Part shown: in pieces, positions 55,815-64,000 of the stretch
How the letters are laid out: every line of letters begins with the position of its first letter
Position numbering within the stretch: the first letter of the stretch is position 1
NCBI GenBank assembly: GCA_938009235.1
Contig: CALLIK010000007.1
Location: forward strand, 496,001 to 560,000
Length of the DNA stretch: 64,000 nucleotides
Source of the DNA: an uncultured Caulobacterales bacterium
GTDB lineage: Bacteria > Pseudomonadota > Alphaproteobacteria > Caulobacterales > Maricaulaceae
Direction: 5' to 3'
The notes under the pieces: model-generated
What the model was told of the DNA's origin: nothing
The model's database searches: none
Seen by the model: only the letters and a program-made list of their open reading frames with translations
Translations under genes and position numbers: made by a program

Positions 55815-56335
55815 TTTGAAGGTGGCTTTCCAGATTTATTCGAAATTAATTTAGCGTTATGTTTTCTGATGCTAATTCTCATGTCGGACAAATTTTTCAG
55901 TTGTCCGTTTATTAAAACAATCCAAATCCCCAACCCGATATAACCCATAATAGCCTGAATTGATGTTATATGCCGAATACGAGGGGAAGGAGAAAAGTCC
56001 CCGTAACCAAGAGTGGTCAATGTAGTTATACTAAAGTAAATGCTATCAAGAATGCTTATACTAACTATTTCACCATTTTGTACTAAGCCATATCGTTTAT
56101 ATAAGATCGCAAAAGTAATTATGATGGCGACAATGAATTTGAAAAAGAAGCCAAGCGCATTATTGTATTGGCCATCCGCGTTTCCGATCATTAGTCCTAG
56201 GCAATAGACCACGCATGGGTAAGCTACTAAAAGAAACAATATTGACACTTCCGCAGGGAAAATGAAGGCTGTTGCGAGTGATGAGGCCGTAAATATTATG
56301 GCCGTGCCACCGTTGAGTGATTCAGAGAAAGACAT
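55811..56335 (-). CDS. Two-pore-loop type potassium channel family protein
   Basis: A 174-residue membrane protein with the K+ selectivity filter TTLGYGD (107-113) between membrane helices, and two or more hydrophobic segments before it (FIFPAEVSILFLLVAYPC, FFFKFIVAIIITFAIL). There is no regulatory RCK domain. Such small channels carry K+ across the inner membrane. It is A+T-rich relative to neighbours. It is the first gene of a coupled set with HIT and M49-like genes. Confidence 0.88.
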   Translation of the reverse strand: MSFSESLNGGTAIIFTASSLATAFIFPAEVSILFLLVAYPCVVYCLGLMIGNADGQYNNALGFFFKFIVAIIITFAILYKRYGLVQNGEIVSISILDSIYFSITTLTTLGYGDFSPSPRIRHITSIQAIMGYIGLGIWIVLINGQLKNLSDMRISIRKHNAKLISNKSGKPPSK

Positions 56336-56384
56336 AAATTAGTCTACAAAGGTTCGATTATAAATCAAACCTTTGATATATCGC

Positions 56385-57560
56385 TCATGCTTTCCGAAAT
56401 GGCGTATGTTCCGCCAATATGTTGACTTCGTGTTCTACGGCTTCGCGTTCACGTTCAAGATAGTCTTCCACGGCGACGCGTAGGCCTGCGTGGGATAACC
56501 AATGGGCCGAATGGGTGACAACAGGCTCATAGCCGCGAGCTAATTTGTGTTCGCCTTGTGCGCCCGCTTCGACGCGGGGGAGGCCAAGCTCTAATCCCGC
56601 CTCGATGGCTTGGTAGTAGCACAGCTCAAAATGCAAGAAGGGCTTGTGGACGAGGGCACCCCAATTGCGCCCATAGAGTGCATGGCTGCCGATGTAATTC
56701 AACGCGGCAGCAATAGGTCTCCCTCCTGTATTTTGGGCACCTTCATTTTCAAACGCCATCACCAATACAATGTCGTCGCGCATGGTTTGCTGCATGAGGT
56801 CAAAAAACACACGGTTCAAATAGGGACGTCCCCATTTGCGCTCACTTGTATCTAAATAACAGCGATAGAAGACATCCCAATGTTCGTCTTTTAGATCATC
56901 CCCCGTCAGGCGTTTAATCGTGATGCCATCTTGCGCAGCCTTACGTTCTTTACGGATATTTTTGCGTTTACGAGAGGAGAGACTGGCGAGGAATGCGTCG
57001 AAGTCGGCGTAGTCTCGATTGATAAAATGAAATTGACGATCTTCGCGTGCGGCAAAGCCAAGGGCGCTCAAGGCGGTGCGGTCTTCGGGCGTTAGGAACG
57101 TCAGATGCACGCCCGACATATCCCATTCACTACAGGCTTGCATCATGGCGCGCGCTGTGGCGTCGCGGCCTTCTGGAGTGTGCGAGAGCAAGCGCGGTCC
57201 TGTAGCAGGTGTAAATGGCACAGAGCATTGTAACTTAGGATAATAGTCCATGCCCGCACGCGCCAAGGCATCTGCCCAACCGTGGTCAAATACATATTCG
57301 CCTTGTGAATGCGTTTTCACATAGAGCGGGGCAGCACCAACGGCCTTGCCAGCTTCATCCTCAACCCAGATGTGTCTAGGGGTCCAACCTGTTTCGTGGC
57401 TTACGCTGCCGCTCTCTTCGCAGGCGAGAAGAAACCGATGCGAGAGGAAAGGGTGATTGCCGCTACCTTCTGCTGAGGTCGGAATCAATGCATCCCACTC
57501 TGACGCCGAAACGTCAGAGATTTGCGTAAGGATGCGAGCTGTATAGGCGGCTGAAGACAT
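56385..57560 (-). CDS. FemAB-like/GNAT family protein (DUF482, peptidogalycan type)
   Basis: A 391-residue protein of the family once named peptidogalycan biosynthesis/recognition (COG3146), two tandem acyltransferase-like halves. Markers are NHPFLSHRFLLACEESGSV, DHGWADALARAGMDYYPKLQ, RKRKNIRKERKAA, RKWGRPYLNRVFFDLM and LPRVEAGAQGEHKLARGYEP, highly conserved in the family. The substrate is unknown; FemX-like tRNA-dependent acyl transfer is often suggested. It starts nine bases before the end of the ridA-like gene upstream, likely co-transcribed. Confidence 0.9.
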   Translation of the reverse strand: MSSAAYTARILTQISDVSASEWDALIPTSAEGSGNHPFLSHRFLLACEESGSVSHETGWTPRHIWVEDEAGKAVGAAPLYVKTHSQGEYVFDHGWADALARAGMDYYPKLQCSVPFTPATGPRLLSHTPEGRDATARAMMQACSEWDMSGVHLTFLTPEDRTALSALGFAAREDRQFHFINRDYADFDAFLASLSSRKRKNIRKERKAAQDGITIKRLTGDDLKDEHWDVFYRCYLDTSERKWGRPYLNRVFFDLMQQTMRDDIVLVMAFENEGAQNTGGRPIAAALNYIGSHALYGRNWGALVHKPFLHFELCYYQAIEAGLELGLPRVEAGAQGEHKLARGYEPVVTHSAHWLSHAGLRVAVEDYLEREREAVEHEVNILAEHTPFRKA

Positions 57561-57568
57561 AGGCCTGT

Positions 57569-58036
57569 TTAAGCCTCAATCTCCACGATGGCATCGATTT
57601 CGACTGCGACATCTAGCGGCAGGCTAGGCGCGGAGACGGCAAAACGCGCATGACGGCCAGCATCGCCAAAGACAGCGACCATAAGGTCAGAACAGCCATT
57701 GATGACTTTTGGGATATTGGCTTGTGTGGCGTCTGTTGTGGCTTGAACAAAGCCGCCCAATTTGACGATACGTTTAACCTTGGACAGATCACCACCGCAG
57801 GCGGCTTTCATTTGCGCGATCAAATTTAGCGCAGAGAGTTGCGCGGCTGCTTGGCCTTGTTCAACGCTCAGGTCTTGGCCCAAGCGACCTTTGATTTCGG
57901 TATCGCCAATCTTTGAGATTTGTCCAGAAATGAAGACAAGGTTTCCGCTGATGACATAAGAGACGTAATTCGCGACAGGCGCGGCAGCAACGGGAAGGTC
58001 TAAGCCAAGCTTAGCGAGGTTTTGTTCGGCGGTCAT
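57569..58036 (-). CDS. RidA family protein
   Basis: A 155-residue protein of the YjgF/YER057c/UK114 family, which deaminates reactive enamine/imine intermediates from PLP enzymes. LVFISGQISKIGDTEIKGRLG, KVKRIVKLGGFVQATTDATQ and the C-terminal LPLDVAVEIDAIVEIEA fit the longer COG0251 subgroup. The catalytic arginine of canonical RidA (usually R in x-x-R-x-x-V near the C-terminus) is present as HARFAVSA. Upstream is a 528-bp gene-free stretch. Confidence 0.92.
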   Translation of the reverse strand: MTAEQNLAKLGLDLPVAAAPVANYVSYVISGNLVFISGQISKIGDTEIKGRLGQDLSVEQGQAAAQLSALNLIAQMKAACGGDLSKVKRIVKLGGFVQATTDATQANIPKVINGCSDLMVAVFGDAGRHARFAVSAPSLPLDVAVEIDAIVEIEA

Positions 58037-58564
58037 GATGGGGCTACCTTTTTAAATTATCTAAAAATGGAGATTCAAAACGAGGCGATAACACATGCGT
58101 GTACCAAGTGTAATTTCTATAAACAACATTCAGCAGAGAACTTGAGATAATAAACCTAAAAATGGGGACGATGAAAAAGACAACTCCGTTCCACTGTGAG
58201 TTTATCATGGGTTCGAAAAAGCACTATAGTACAGCTAAAAAAGGCACGCTCGCGATGATTCCAACAATAATTGAAAACGCAAGTCAGACAGTCCTATGTG
58301 ATTGTCCTGTAAACTGATTAACCTCCTCACACATATCACACACTAGGGTCTGTGCGGGACGTTACGTGAAAAAACGAATTTGGTCATTGGGTACAAAACC
58401 ACGTTTATAATGTATGCAAGATTTTTGCTGTTTTCAGTCATGACTTAAATCTCAATATTGATCACTAAATTGCGACTGATTAAAACGCGCGTCTGCACAG
58501 TAACATCTGCATAGTAAGAGACTAGATGGTTTAAATTTGACCGTCCACACGTTATGGAATTCAC
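58037..58564. other. Intergenic stretch between divergent ridA-like and nitroreductase genes
   Basis: 528 bp, A+T-rich, with no open frame of note on either strand. Promoters of both divergent genes should lie here. No clear inverted repeat or RNA gene was seen. Confidence 0.5.
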
Positions 58565-59176
58565 ATGACCGACACGCCAACATCTTTTCCGTTACCAACA
58601 CACCGCCCAGAGGTGGTCGAGTTTCTTGCGACGCGGCGATCCAATTTGGCGAAGGCCATGGAGGGGCCAGGGCCAGATGTAGCGACGCGAGATACGCTGC
58701 TCGAAATTGCCGCCCGCGTACCTGATCACCGTAAACTTGCGCCGTGGCGATTTGTTATCTTTGAAAATGAGGCCCGTTCGAATTTCGGTCAACATATTGC
58801 CACGGCCTTTATGGCGGCGAATCCGACTGCGCCTGCGGACCGCGCCATTTTTGAAGGTGCCCGCCTGACGCGGGCTCCGCTTGTTGTGGCCGTTATTTCT
58901 TCGCCCGTTGACTGCGTTCGTGGAACGCCCGTCTGGGAACAAGAATTATCCTCTGGCGCTGTTTGTTTTAATCTCTGCTTAGCGGCTCAAGCTCATGGTT
59001 ATGGCGCGCAATGGTTGACGGAATGGTATGCCTATGATGCTGGCGTCAATGCGGCGTTAGGCCTGAGCGGTAACGAACGCGTCGCGGGTTATATCTACAT
59101 CGGGACACCAACTTTACCTGCGTCGCCACGTGTTCGTCCAGAGCCCGATAGTTTGATGACATTTTGGGGAAGCTAG
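58565..59176 (+). CDS. Nitroreductase family protein (YdjA-like)
   Basis: A 203-residue FMN-dependent oxidoreductase. TRRSNLAKAMEGPGPDVATR holds the FMN-phosphate region, ARVPDHRKLAPWRFVIFENE the flavin contact of the YdjA subgroup, and LCLAAQAHGYGAQWLTEWYA the later conserved segment with W-L-T. Physiological substrate unknown. A terminator follows at 59272-59318. Confidence 0.92.
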   Translation: MTDTPTSFPLPTHRPEVVEFLATRRSNLAKAMEGPGPDVATRDTLLEIAARVPDHRKLAPWRFVIFENEARSNFGQHIATAFMAANPTAPADRAIFEGARLTRAPLVVAVISSPVDCVRGTPVWEQELSSGAVCFNLCLAAQAHGYGAQWLTEWYAYDAGVNAALGLSGNERVAGYIYIGTPTLPASPRVRPEPDSLMTFWGS

Positions 59177-59271
59177 AACGACTAATTCACCAACCCCACC
59201 TCATTTATAGGGGTGACATTGCCGTAATTCTAGTTATGGTTGTGTTTGATAAGCCTTCGGGCTAATCAATT

Positions 59272-59318
59272 GCTCCTGATCGCCATAGCGCCCCGTGTGG
59301 TCAGGAGCGTTTATTTTT
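59272..59318 (+). terminator. Intrinsic terminator after the nitroreductase gene
   Basis: A 10-bp stem with one G-T pair (59272-59281 with 59299-59308, GCTCCTGATC type) followed by GTTTATTTTTT. A small UUCG-capped hairpin (59252-59263) precedes it. Confidence 0.75.
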
Positions 59319-59410
59319 TCACTCTATATTTCCATCAATCGTATTTAGATGTATTTGGATTATTCGTAATCAATGCTGTCATTTGGATATCAACCGCCTA
59401 TTTATAGGTC

Positions 59411-60517
59411 ATGACGAAAACGACCGATAAGACACCTGCCGATCAATCCCTTGTACGCGAAAGTGGATATGAAGGACGGGGGCTAAGCTTTATTATGGAC
59501 GAGGCCCCTGAAAACGGCAGCGCCACCGAAGTCGCCCCTGGTGTCTTTTGGCTCAGGTTTCCTCTCCCAATGCGGGGGTTGAACCACATCAATCTTTGGG
59601 CTCTGAGGGATGGTGATAGTTGGGTTATTGTAGATACAGGTATCGCGGACAAAATCAGTCGTGATATTTGGGAAAATTATTTCGAAACGCTCTTAGAGGG
59701 CAAGCCCGTTAATCGGGTGATTTGTACGCATCTACATCCTGACCATACAGGGCTAGCGGGGTGGTTATGCCGCAAATTCGGAGCCCCACTTTTGATGACT
59801 CGCGGCGAGTATTTTCTCTGCCGTTTGATGGCGTCAGATACAGGAAAGCCTGCCCCGAGTGAGGGAATTAAATTTTACCACAAGTGTGGATTTACCGATG
59901 ACCAAATCGAGCTTTATAAGATGCGCTTTGGCGGATTTGGGAAAGCCATTGCGCCGCTACCACAAAGTTATGACCGATTGGTGGATGGTGAGGTGGGCAT
60001 GATCGGCGGGCGAGAATGGCGCGTCGTAATTGGATCGGGCCATTCGCCTGAACATGCGTGCCTCTATTGTCCCGAACTCAATGTCGCCCTGACCGGTGAT
60101 CAGTTGCTGCCGAATATCAGCTCTAATGTGTCTGTTTGGCCGACGGAACCTGAAGCGAACCCGCTAGAAGAGTGGATCACGTCTTGCCATAAATTGTTGG
60201 AAGAATTGCCAGAGGACGTGTTGGTGTGCCCCGCACATGGTATTCCATTTCGAGGTGCGCATAAGCGATTATCGAAGTTGATCGAACATCACGAAAAAGC
60301 TTTGGTTCGATTAGCCGAGCATTGCCGTGAAGCGCGTCTTTCGACGGGCGTTTACTCGGCGCTGTTTAGGCGGGAAATCAATGACAGTAACCGCATCATG
60401 GCGGTGGGCGAGTCTGTCGCACATCTGAACTGTCTGAGAAATCGAGGCATTGTAAGTCGTCGTCTAAATGACCGCGGACAGTTTACCTACAAGACACGAA
60501 CGGGTTGGCAGTCTTAG
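59411..60517 (+). CDS. MBL-fold metallohydrolase with winged-helix C-terminus
   Basis: A 368-residue metallo-beta-lactamase-fold enzyme. The metal motif is THLHPDHTGLAG, with further ligands in GSGHSPEHACLY and ALTGDQLLP and a late PAHG. The last ~60 residues (NDSNRIMAVGESVAHLNCLR, RGIVSRRLNDRGQF) form the beta-lactamase-associated winged helix. Relatives include lactamase-like hydrolases and thioesterases; the substrate is unknown. It ends next to a small membrane protein gene on the other strand. Confidence 0.92.
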   Translation: MTKTTDKTPADQSLVRESGYEGRGLSFIMDEAPENGSATEVAPGVFWLRFPLPMRGLNHINLWALRDGDSWVIVDTGIADKISRDIWENYFETLLEGKPVNRVICTHLHPDHTGLAGWLCRKFGAPLLMTRGEYFLCRLMASDTGKPAPSEGIKFYHKCGFTDDQIELYKMRFGGFGKAIAPLPQSYDRLVDGEVGMIGGREWRVVIGSGHSPEHACLYCPELNVALTGDQLLPNISSNVSVWPTEPEANPLEEWITSCHKLLEELPEDVLVCPAHGIPFRGAHKRLSKLIEHHEKALVRLAEHCREARLSTGVYSALFRREINDSNRIMAVGESVAHLNCLRNRGIVSRRLNDRGQFTYKTRTGWQS

Positions 60518-60678
60518 CCAATCATACGGATAAGACCGAACGCAAAAAAAGTTACGGCTGAAACAGCAAAGAGGGTCACGCCGTAATAATAAAACGCACG
60601 CTTGGCCCTACCGATGATGCAAAGTTCGTGCTTTGGCATTCCGGATTTCAGTAAGTAAGAGTCGATCAAATTAGTCAT
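60514..60678 (-). CDS. Small single-pass membrane protein
   Basis: A 54-residue protein with one membrane helix at the C-terminus (YGVTLFAVSAVTFFAFGLI). The frame extends to 60744, but ATG 60678 has AGGAT eight bases upstream and gives the more natural N-terminus. Its stop overlaps the end of the MBL gene by four bases. No family recognised. Confidence 0.6.
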   Translation of the reverse strand: MTNLIDSYLLKSGMPKHELCIIGRAKRAFYYYGVTLFAVSAVTFFAFGLIRMIG

Positions 60679-60783
60679 GTTATTATCCTGTCTTGAGACG
60701 AGATATATGAACGCTTCATTATTATTCAATACACATAGTTTCACGCGCGTTCACAAGCGTGTGATGGCTACGAGTTATACTTT

Positions 60784-62307
60784 TTAACCTCGCAAGAAGA
60801 ATCCATAGGCAGGGTTGTCTGTCTCGCGCGACATTGGGTAGCCTGTTCCAGCGAGCTGCGCTTCCAAGGCTTCTATGTCTCCGTTGGGAACGTGAAACCC
60901 GCACAAGACATGGCCTTCTGCCGCGCCGTGGTTGGAGTAATGAAACAGCGAGATATTCCACCGCGCATCTAGTGTTTCCAAAAATTGCGTCAGTGCGCCT
61001 GGGCGTTCTGGAAATTCAAAACGGTAAATTGCTTCGGCGCGATTATCCCCGCGTCCGCCCACCATATGCCGTAAATGACGTTTCGCCAGACGATCATGGG
61101 AGAGGTCAGTGACATTGATATCATGCACTGCCATATGCGAAATGACTTGCGAGCGGTCTTCGAGGTCTCGCGTTTTGAGGCCCACCAAAACATGCGCTTC
61201 AGACGTATCTGCAAAGCGGTAGTTAAATTCAGTGACAGCGCGTTGCCCGAGCGCGCGGACAAAATTCAGGAACGCGCCGGCTTGTTCTGGAATAGAGGCC
61301 GCAAAGAGCATTTCTTCGCCTGCGCCAAATTCTGCGCGGTCGACCATATGACCGATGCGGTCGAAGTTTACATTCGCGCCAGAGATGGTGACGACAAGAT
61401 CGCCTTCTGGTGCGTCGCCGTTTTGGATATGTTTAATAACCCCCGCGAGCGCAACCGCGCCAGCCGGTTCAACAACAGTTCGTGTCGCTTCGAAAATATC
61501 ACGAACAGCGGCGCAAATTTCGTCATTAGTAACGCCAAATTGTCCGTCCACAACTTGCGTGCAAATGTCATAGGTCAACGCGCCAAATGTCCTAACAGCT
61601 ACACCATCGGCAAATCCATCGACGGTATTTAAAGCAACAGGTCCGCCAGCTTTCAAGGCTGCGCCGAGTGTTTGCGCGCCTTCGGGTTCAACGGCGAAAA
61701 TTTTAGTGTTGGGCGCATGACGGCTAACCCACGCGCCAATGCCAGAAACTAATCCACCGCCGCCTGTGCAGACATAGATGGCGGCGGGTGTGCGCGGCAT
61801 TTGCTCGAGTATTTCTTTACCAACAGTGCCTTGTCCCGCGATGACTTCGCGTTCGTCAAAGGGATGCACAAAAATAGCGCCAGTCTCTTCGGCGTGCGCA
61901 ATTGCAGCCATGCAGGCGTCATCGTAATTGTCGCCAATAAGTTTTGTTTTCGCGCCCATAGCTTCAACGGCCGCGACCTTGATAGGCGGGGTTGTGATCG
62001 GCATAAAGATGAGGGCTTGGATTTTATAATGCTGTGCGGCCGCAGCCACGCCTTGTGCATGATTGCCTGCACTGGCGGCAACAACACCGCGGGCGCGTTC
62101 GGCTTCATTAAGGCCAGAAATTCGGTTCGCTGCACCGCGAATTTTAAAGGAAAACACATCCTGCATGTCTTCGCGTTTTAACCAGATGTTTTGGCCCAAG
62201 GCAGCCGACAGCTTAGGCGCAAACTGCGTAGGAGTTCTCCGCGCAAGGCCGTAAACTTGCGCGGCATCTATACGCGCGCAAAGATCATCTAGATTAACGT
62301 TGGACAT
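60784..62307 (-). CDS. ilvA: Threonine ammonia-lyase, biosynthetic
   Basis: PLP enzyme converting threonine to 2-oxobutanoate, the first step of isoleucine synthesis. The 507-residue length fits the biosynthetic form with two C-terminal ACT-like regulatory domains. The PLP lysine lies in DVFSFKIRGAANRI, the glycine-rich loop in GGGGLVSGIGAWV, and SAGNHAQGVA is present. The regulatory part begins near residue 330 (EMLFAASIPEQAGAFLNFVR) and should bind isoleucine and valine. It overlaps the end of leuB by 14 bases, closing the operon. Confidence 0.96.
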   Translation of the reverse strand: MSNVNLDDLCARIDAAQVYGLARRTPTQFAPKLSAALGQNIWLKREDMQDVFSFKIRGAANRISGLNEAERARGVVAASAGNHAQGVAAAAQHYKIQALIFMPITTPPIKVAAVEAMGAKTKLIGDNYDDACMAAIAHAEETGAIFVHPFDEREVIAGQGTVGKEILEQMPRTPAAIYVCTGGGGLVSGIGAWVSRHAPNTKIFAVEPEGAQTLGAALKAGGPVALNTVDGFADGVAVRTFGALTYDICTQVVDGQFGVTNDEICAAVRDIFEATRTVVEPAGAVALAGVIKHIQNGDAPEGDLVVTISGANVNFDRIGHMVDRAEFGAGEEMLFAASIPEQAGAFLNFVRALGQRAVTEFNYRFADTSEAHVLVGLKTRDLEDRSQVISHMAVHDINVTDLSHDRLAKRHLRHMVGGRGDNRAEAIYRFEFPERPGALTQFLETLDARWNISLFHYSNHGAAEGHVLCGFHVPNGDIEALEAQLAGTGYPMSRETDNPAYGFFLRG

Positions 62308-63349
62308 AATCCGCGATCCATTCGCCCACTTGAGACGTGCTGAGATTGCCGCCCAAGTCGCCCGTTGTCTGGCCTTGCTCCAATGCGGCAGAAACAGCGG
62401 TTTCTATGATGTCGGCTTCCGCGTCTAATCCGAAACTTAAACGTAACATCCACGCGGCGGAGAGGATCATCGCGAGCGGGTTCGCTTTGCCTTGGCCTGC
62501 AATATCTGGCGCGCTGCCGTGGATAGGCTCATACATGCCCATGCCGCCATCAGACAGCGAGGCAGACGGGATAACGCCCATGGAGCCACAAAGGACCGAG
62601 GCTTCGTCGGTTAGAATGTCACCGAACATATTTTCAGTGAGGATAACGTCGAAATCCTGAGCGCGTGTCAGCATGTGCATTGTCATCGCGTCTATGAGAA
62701 GATGCTCTAGCTCGACCTCTGGATAATCGGCTGCAACGGCAATGACAGTCTCGCGCCACAGGCGAGAGGTTTCGAGCACATTTGATTTGTCAACGGACGT
62801 GACTTTTTTGCGGCGAGTCATCGCAAGATCAAACGCCTTGTTCGCGATGCGGCGGACTTCGGCTTCGGAATAGCGGCACATATCAAACGCGCCTTGATCG
62901 TCGCGGCCTTTATCGCCAAAATAGATACCACCCGTTAGCTCACGCATGACAATAAAATCTACACCTTCTAAGCGTTCACGCTTAAGCGGGGCGCGGTCGA
63001 TGAGCGCAGGGTAGGGTTTGCAAGGACGGATATTGGCATAGAGGTTCAAGTTCTTCCGCAGCGGCAGAAGCGACCCAAGCTCTGGACGGTCTTGTCCTTT
63101 CAGGTGATCCCATTTCGGACCGCCCACTGCGCCTAGCAACATAGCGCCTGTGCGTTTCGCAGACTCGAAGCTCTCATCTGGTAAAGGCTTTAAACCCGCA
63201 TCAATCGCCGCGCCACCAATCAGGTGTTCTTCGATGTTCAGGCTGTGCCCAAATTTAGACGCCGTCGCCTTTAGAACGGCAATAGACGCCGCCCCAACTT
63301 CAGGACCAATTCCGTCGCCGGGTAAATAAGTAAAATTAATCTCAGCCAC
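62294..63349 (-). CDS. leuB: 3-isopropylmalate dehydrogenase
   Basis: NAD-dependent oxidative decarboxylation of 3-isopropylmalate in leucine synthesis. The 351-residue enzyme has FTYLPGDGIGPEVGAASIAV at the start, NIRPCKPYPALIDRAPLK, RELTGGIYFGDKGR and NMFGDILTDEASVLCGSMG, all diagnostic. GTG 63349 is the start: it overlaps the leuD stop by eight bases and has GAGG seven bases upstream. The ATG at 63376 would give a longer N-terminus without family support. Confidence 0.97.
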   Translation of the reverse strand: MAEINFTYLPGDGIGPEVGAASIAVLKATASKFGHSLNIEEHLIGGAAIDAGLKPLPDESFESAKRTGAMLLGAVGGPKWDHLKGQDRPELGSLLPLRKNLNLYANIRPCKPYPALIDRAPLKRERLEGVDFIVMRELTGGIYFGDKGRDDQGAFDMCRYSEAEVRRIANKAFDLAMTRRKKVTSVDKSNVLETSRLWRETVIAVAADYPEVELEHLLIDAMTMHMLTRAQDFDVILTENMFGDILTDEASVLCGSMGVIPSASLSDGGMGMYEPIHGSAPDIAGQGKANPLAMILSAAWMLRLSFGLDAEADIIETAVSAALEQGQTTGDLGGNLSTSQVGEWIADYVQR

Positions 63350-63923
63350 GGTTTGCCTCAAACTCTGCAATCGCATCGGATTGCCCTTGTAAATACCCCA
63401 TCTCGTCTACGCCTTCCATCAGGCAGTGACGAGAGAAGGCGTCGATTTCGAATTTATATGTTCCGCCATTGCGGGGCAGGTGGACTTCGCAGGTTTCCAG
63501 ATCAACGCTCACATCTGCGCCCGGGTTTTCGAGCAACCAGTTATGGGCGCGTTTTTCAATGATGATTGGAAGTAAACCATTTTTGAGTGAGTTGTTTCTG
63601 AAAATATCGGCAATTTCAGAACTGATAACAACGCGAATGCCATAATCGGTTAGGCCCCAAGGTGCATGTTCACGCGAACTGCCGCAGCCAAAGTTATGAC
63701 CTGCGACAAGAATTTCAGACGCTTTGCCTTCGGGTGAATTCAACACGTGGTCCGTTTCAGACCCATCGGTATTATAACGTAGGTTCGAGAACACATGCTC
63801 ACCCAAACCTGCCTTTGTCGTCATAGACAAAAACTTGGCGGGCATGATTTGGTCAGTATCGATATTGGTCGAAGACAAGACTAATGTTTTTGAGGTCACT
63901 TGTTTCAAAGATCGGAAGCTCAT
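63342..63923 (-). CDS. leuD: 3-isopropylmalate dehydratase small subunit
   Basis: Small (swivelling-domain) subunit of isopropylmalate isomerase, working with LeuC. The 193-residue length is usual. LSSTNIDTDQIMPAKFLSMT, AGHNFGCGSSREHAPWGLTD and GIRVVISSEIADIFRNNSLK are the LeuD hallmarks. The start overlaps the leuC stop by three bases (ATGA) and the end overlaps leuB, so the operon is coupled. Confidence 0.97.
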   Translation of the reverse strand: MSFRSLKQVTSKTLVLSSTNIDTDQIMPAKFLSMTTKAGLGEHVFSNLRYNTDGSETDHVLNSPEGKASEILVAGHNFGCGSSREHAPWGLTDYGIRVVISSEIADIFRNNSLKNGLLPIIIEKRAHNWLLENPGADVSVDLETCEVHLPRNGGTYKFEIDAFSRHCLMEGVDEMGYLQGQSDAIAEFEANRG

Positions 63924-64000
63924 GCCGCTGTCTCCACCTGACGGGGGTCGGTAATGACACCTGCAATGGCTGTGGCAGCCGCTGTTTCTGGCGAGGCTAA
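63920..64000 (-). CDS. leuC: 3-isopropylmalate dehydratase large subunit, C-terminal end
   Basis: Only the last 26 codons are inside the window; the gene continues beyond base 64000. The visible residues (ETAAATAIAGVITDPR, ending in ETAA) match the C-terminus of LeuC. The stop TGA overlaps the leuD ATG. Context and sequence make the call good despite its shortness. Confidence 0.85.
   Translation of the reverse strand, partial: LASPETAAATAIAGVITDPRQVETAA

Noticed and set aside
61075-61632. 185-codon frame antisense to ilvA
   Set aside because: It lies entirely opposite a secure gene and its translation has no family features.

Overview
The window reads as one continuous piece of bacterial chromosome. 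Gene families, TAT and lipobox signals, moderate GC content and operon styles (leuC-leuD-leuB-ilvA, PtsP-type EI-Ntr, an arginine succinyltransferase operon, single-copy YciB) suggest an alphaproteobacterium, probably a marine stalked or budding relative of Hyphomonas/Maricaulis. The lineage is inference. There is no rRNA, no insertion sequence, no phage module and no CRISPR array. One tRNA (Leu, anticodon CAA) is present.

Layout. 1-2.0 kb: the end of an acidic low-complexity protein and a DUF2971 gene, closed by a composite bidirectional hairpin. 2.0-8.7 kb: aconitase, a small hypothetical, YciB and an AgcS-type alanine/glycine:cation symporter on the minus strand, divergent from an aromatic aminotransferase. 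8.7-17.4 kb: MtgA and PPK2, a YceI lipoprotein, an orphan TadG-like protein, a TetR regulator, ABC-F Uup, MurI and a DedA-like membrane protein. 17.5-18.4 kb: tRNA-Leu and a gene-poor stretch.

18.4-26.9 kb is the most distinctive region. It is a complete type I secretion cluster (ABC exporter, HlyD adaptor, TolC-like lipoprotein, all overlapping) followed by two paralogous RTX-type substrates. The first consists mainly of four copies of a ~55-residue module. The second carries 35 uninterrupted RTX nonapeptides with a 135-bp higher-order repeat. Both end in the same D-D-hydrophobic C-terminus.

27.2-32.2 kb is an arginine catabolic operon, astA-astB-M20 hydrolase-astD, with the M20 enzyme where a succinylglutamate desuccinylase would be expected. 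32.3-35.4 kb encodes a hybrid histidine kinase with two receiver domains. 35.5-38.4 kb holds a coupled pair: a membrane protein and an Hsp70/actin-fold ATPase with a membrane-like C-terminus. 38.4-45.0 kb has exported proteins of unknown function, an APC permease, a fatty acid hydroxylase-type enzyme, a PhoD-like phosphatase and a GT2 glycosyltransferase.

45.1-51.5 kb holds methyl-cycle genes ahcY and metK, then rimM, ptsP and a lipoprotein. 51.5-52.2 kb is a hairpin-rich intergenic stretch without a convincing gene. 52.2-60.7 kb has DUF3137, ACT-domain, M49-like peptidase, HIT, K+ channel, FemAB-like, RidA, nitroreductase and MBL-fold genes. 60.8-64.0 kb is the minus-strand branched-chain amino acid operon leuC(partial)-leuD-leuB-ilvA, coupled by short overlaps.

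Start sites were moved inward from the longest open frame where a ribosome binding site, signal peptide or paralog alignment supported it. All functional names come from recognising motifs by eye; no database search was run.
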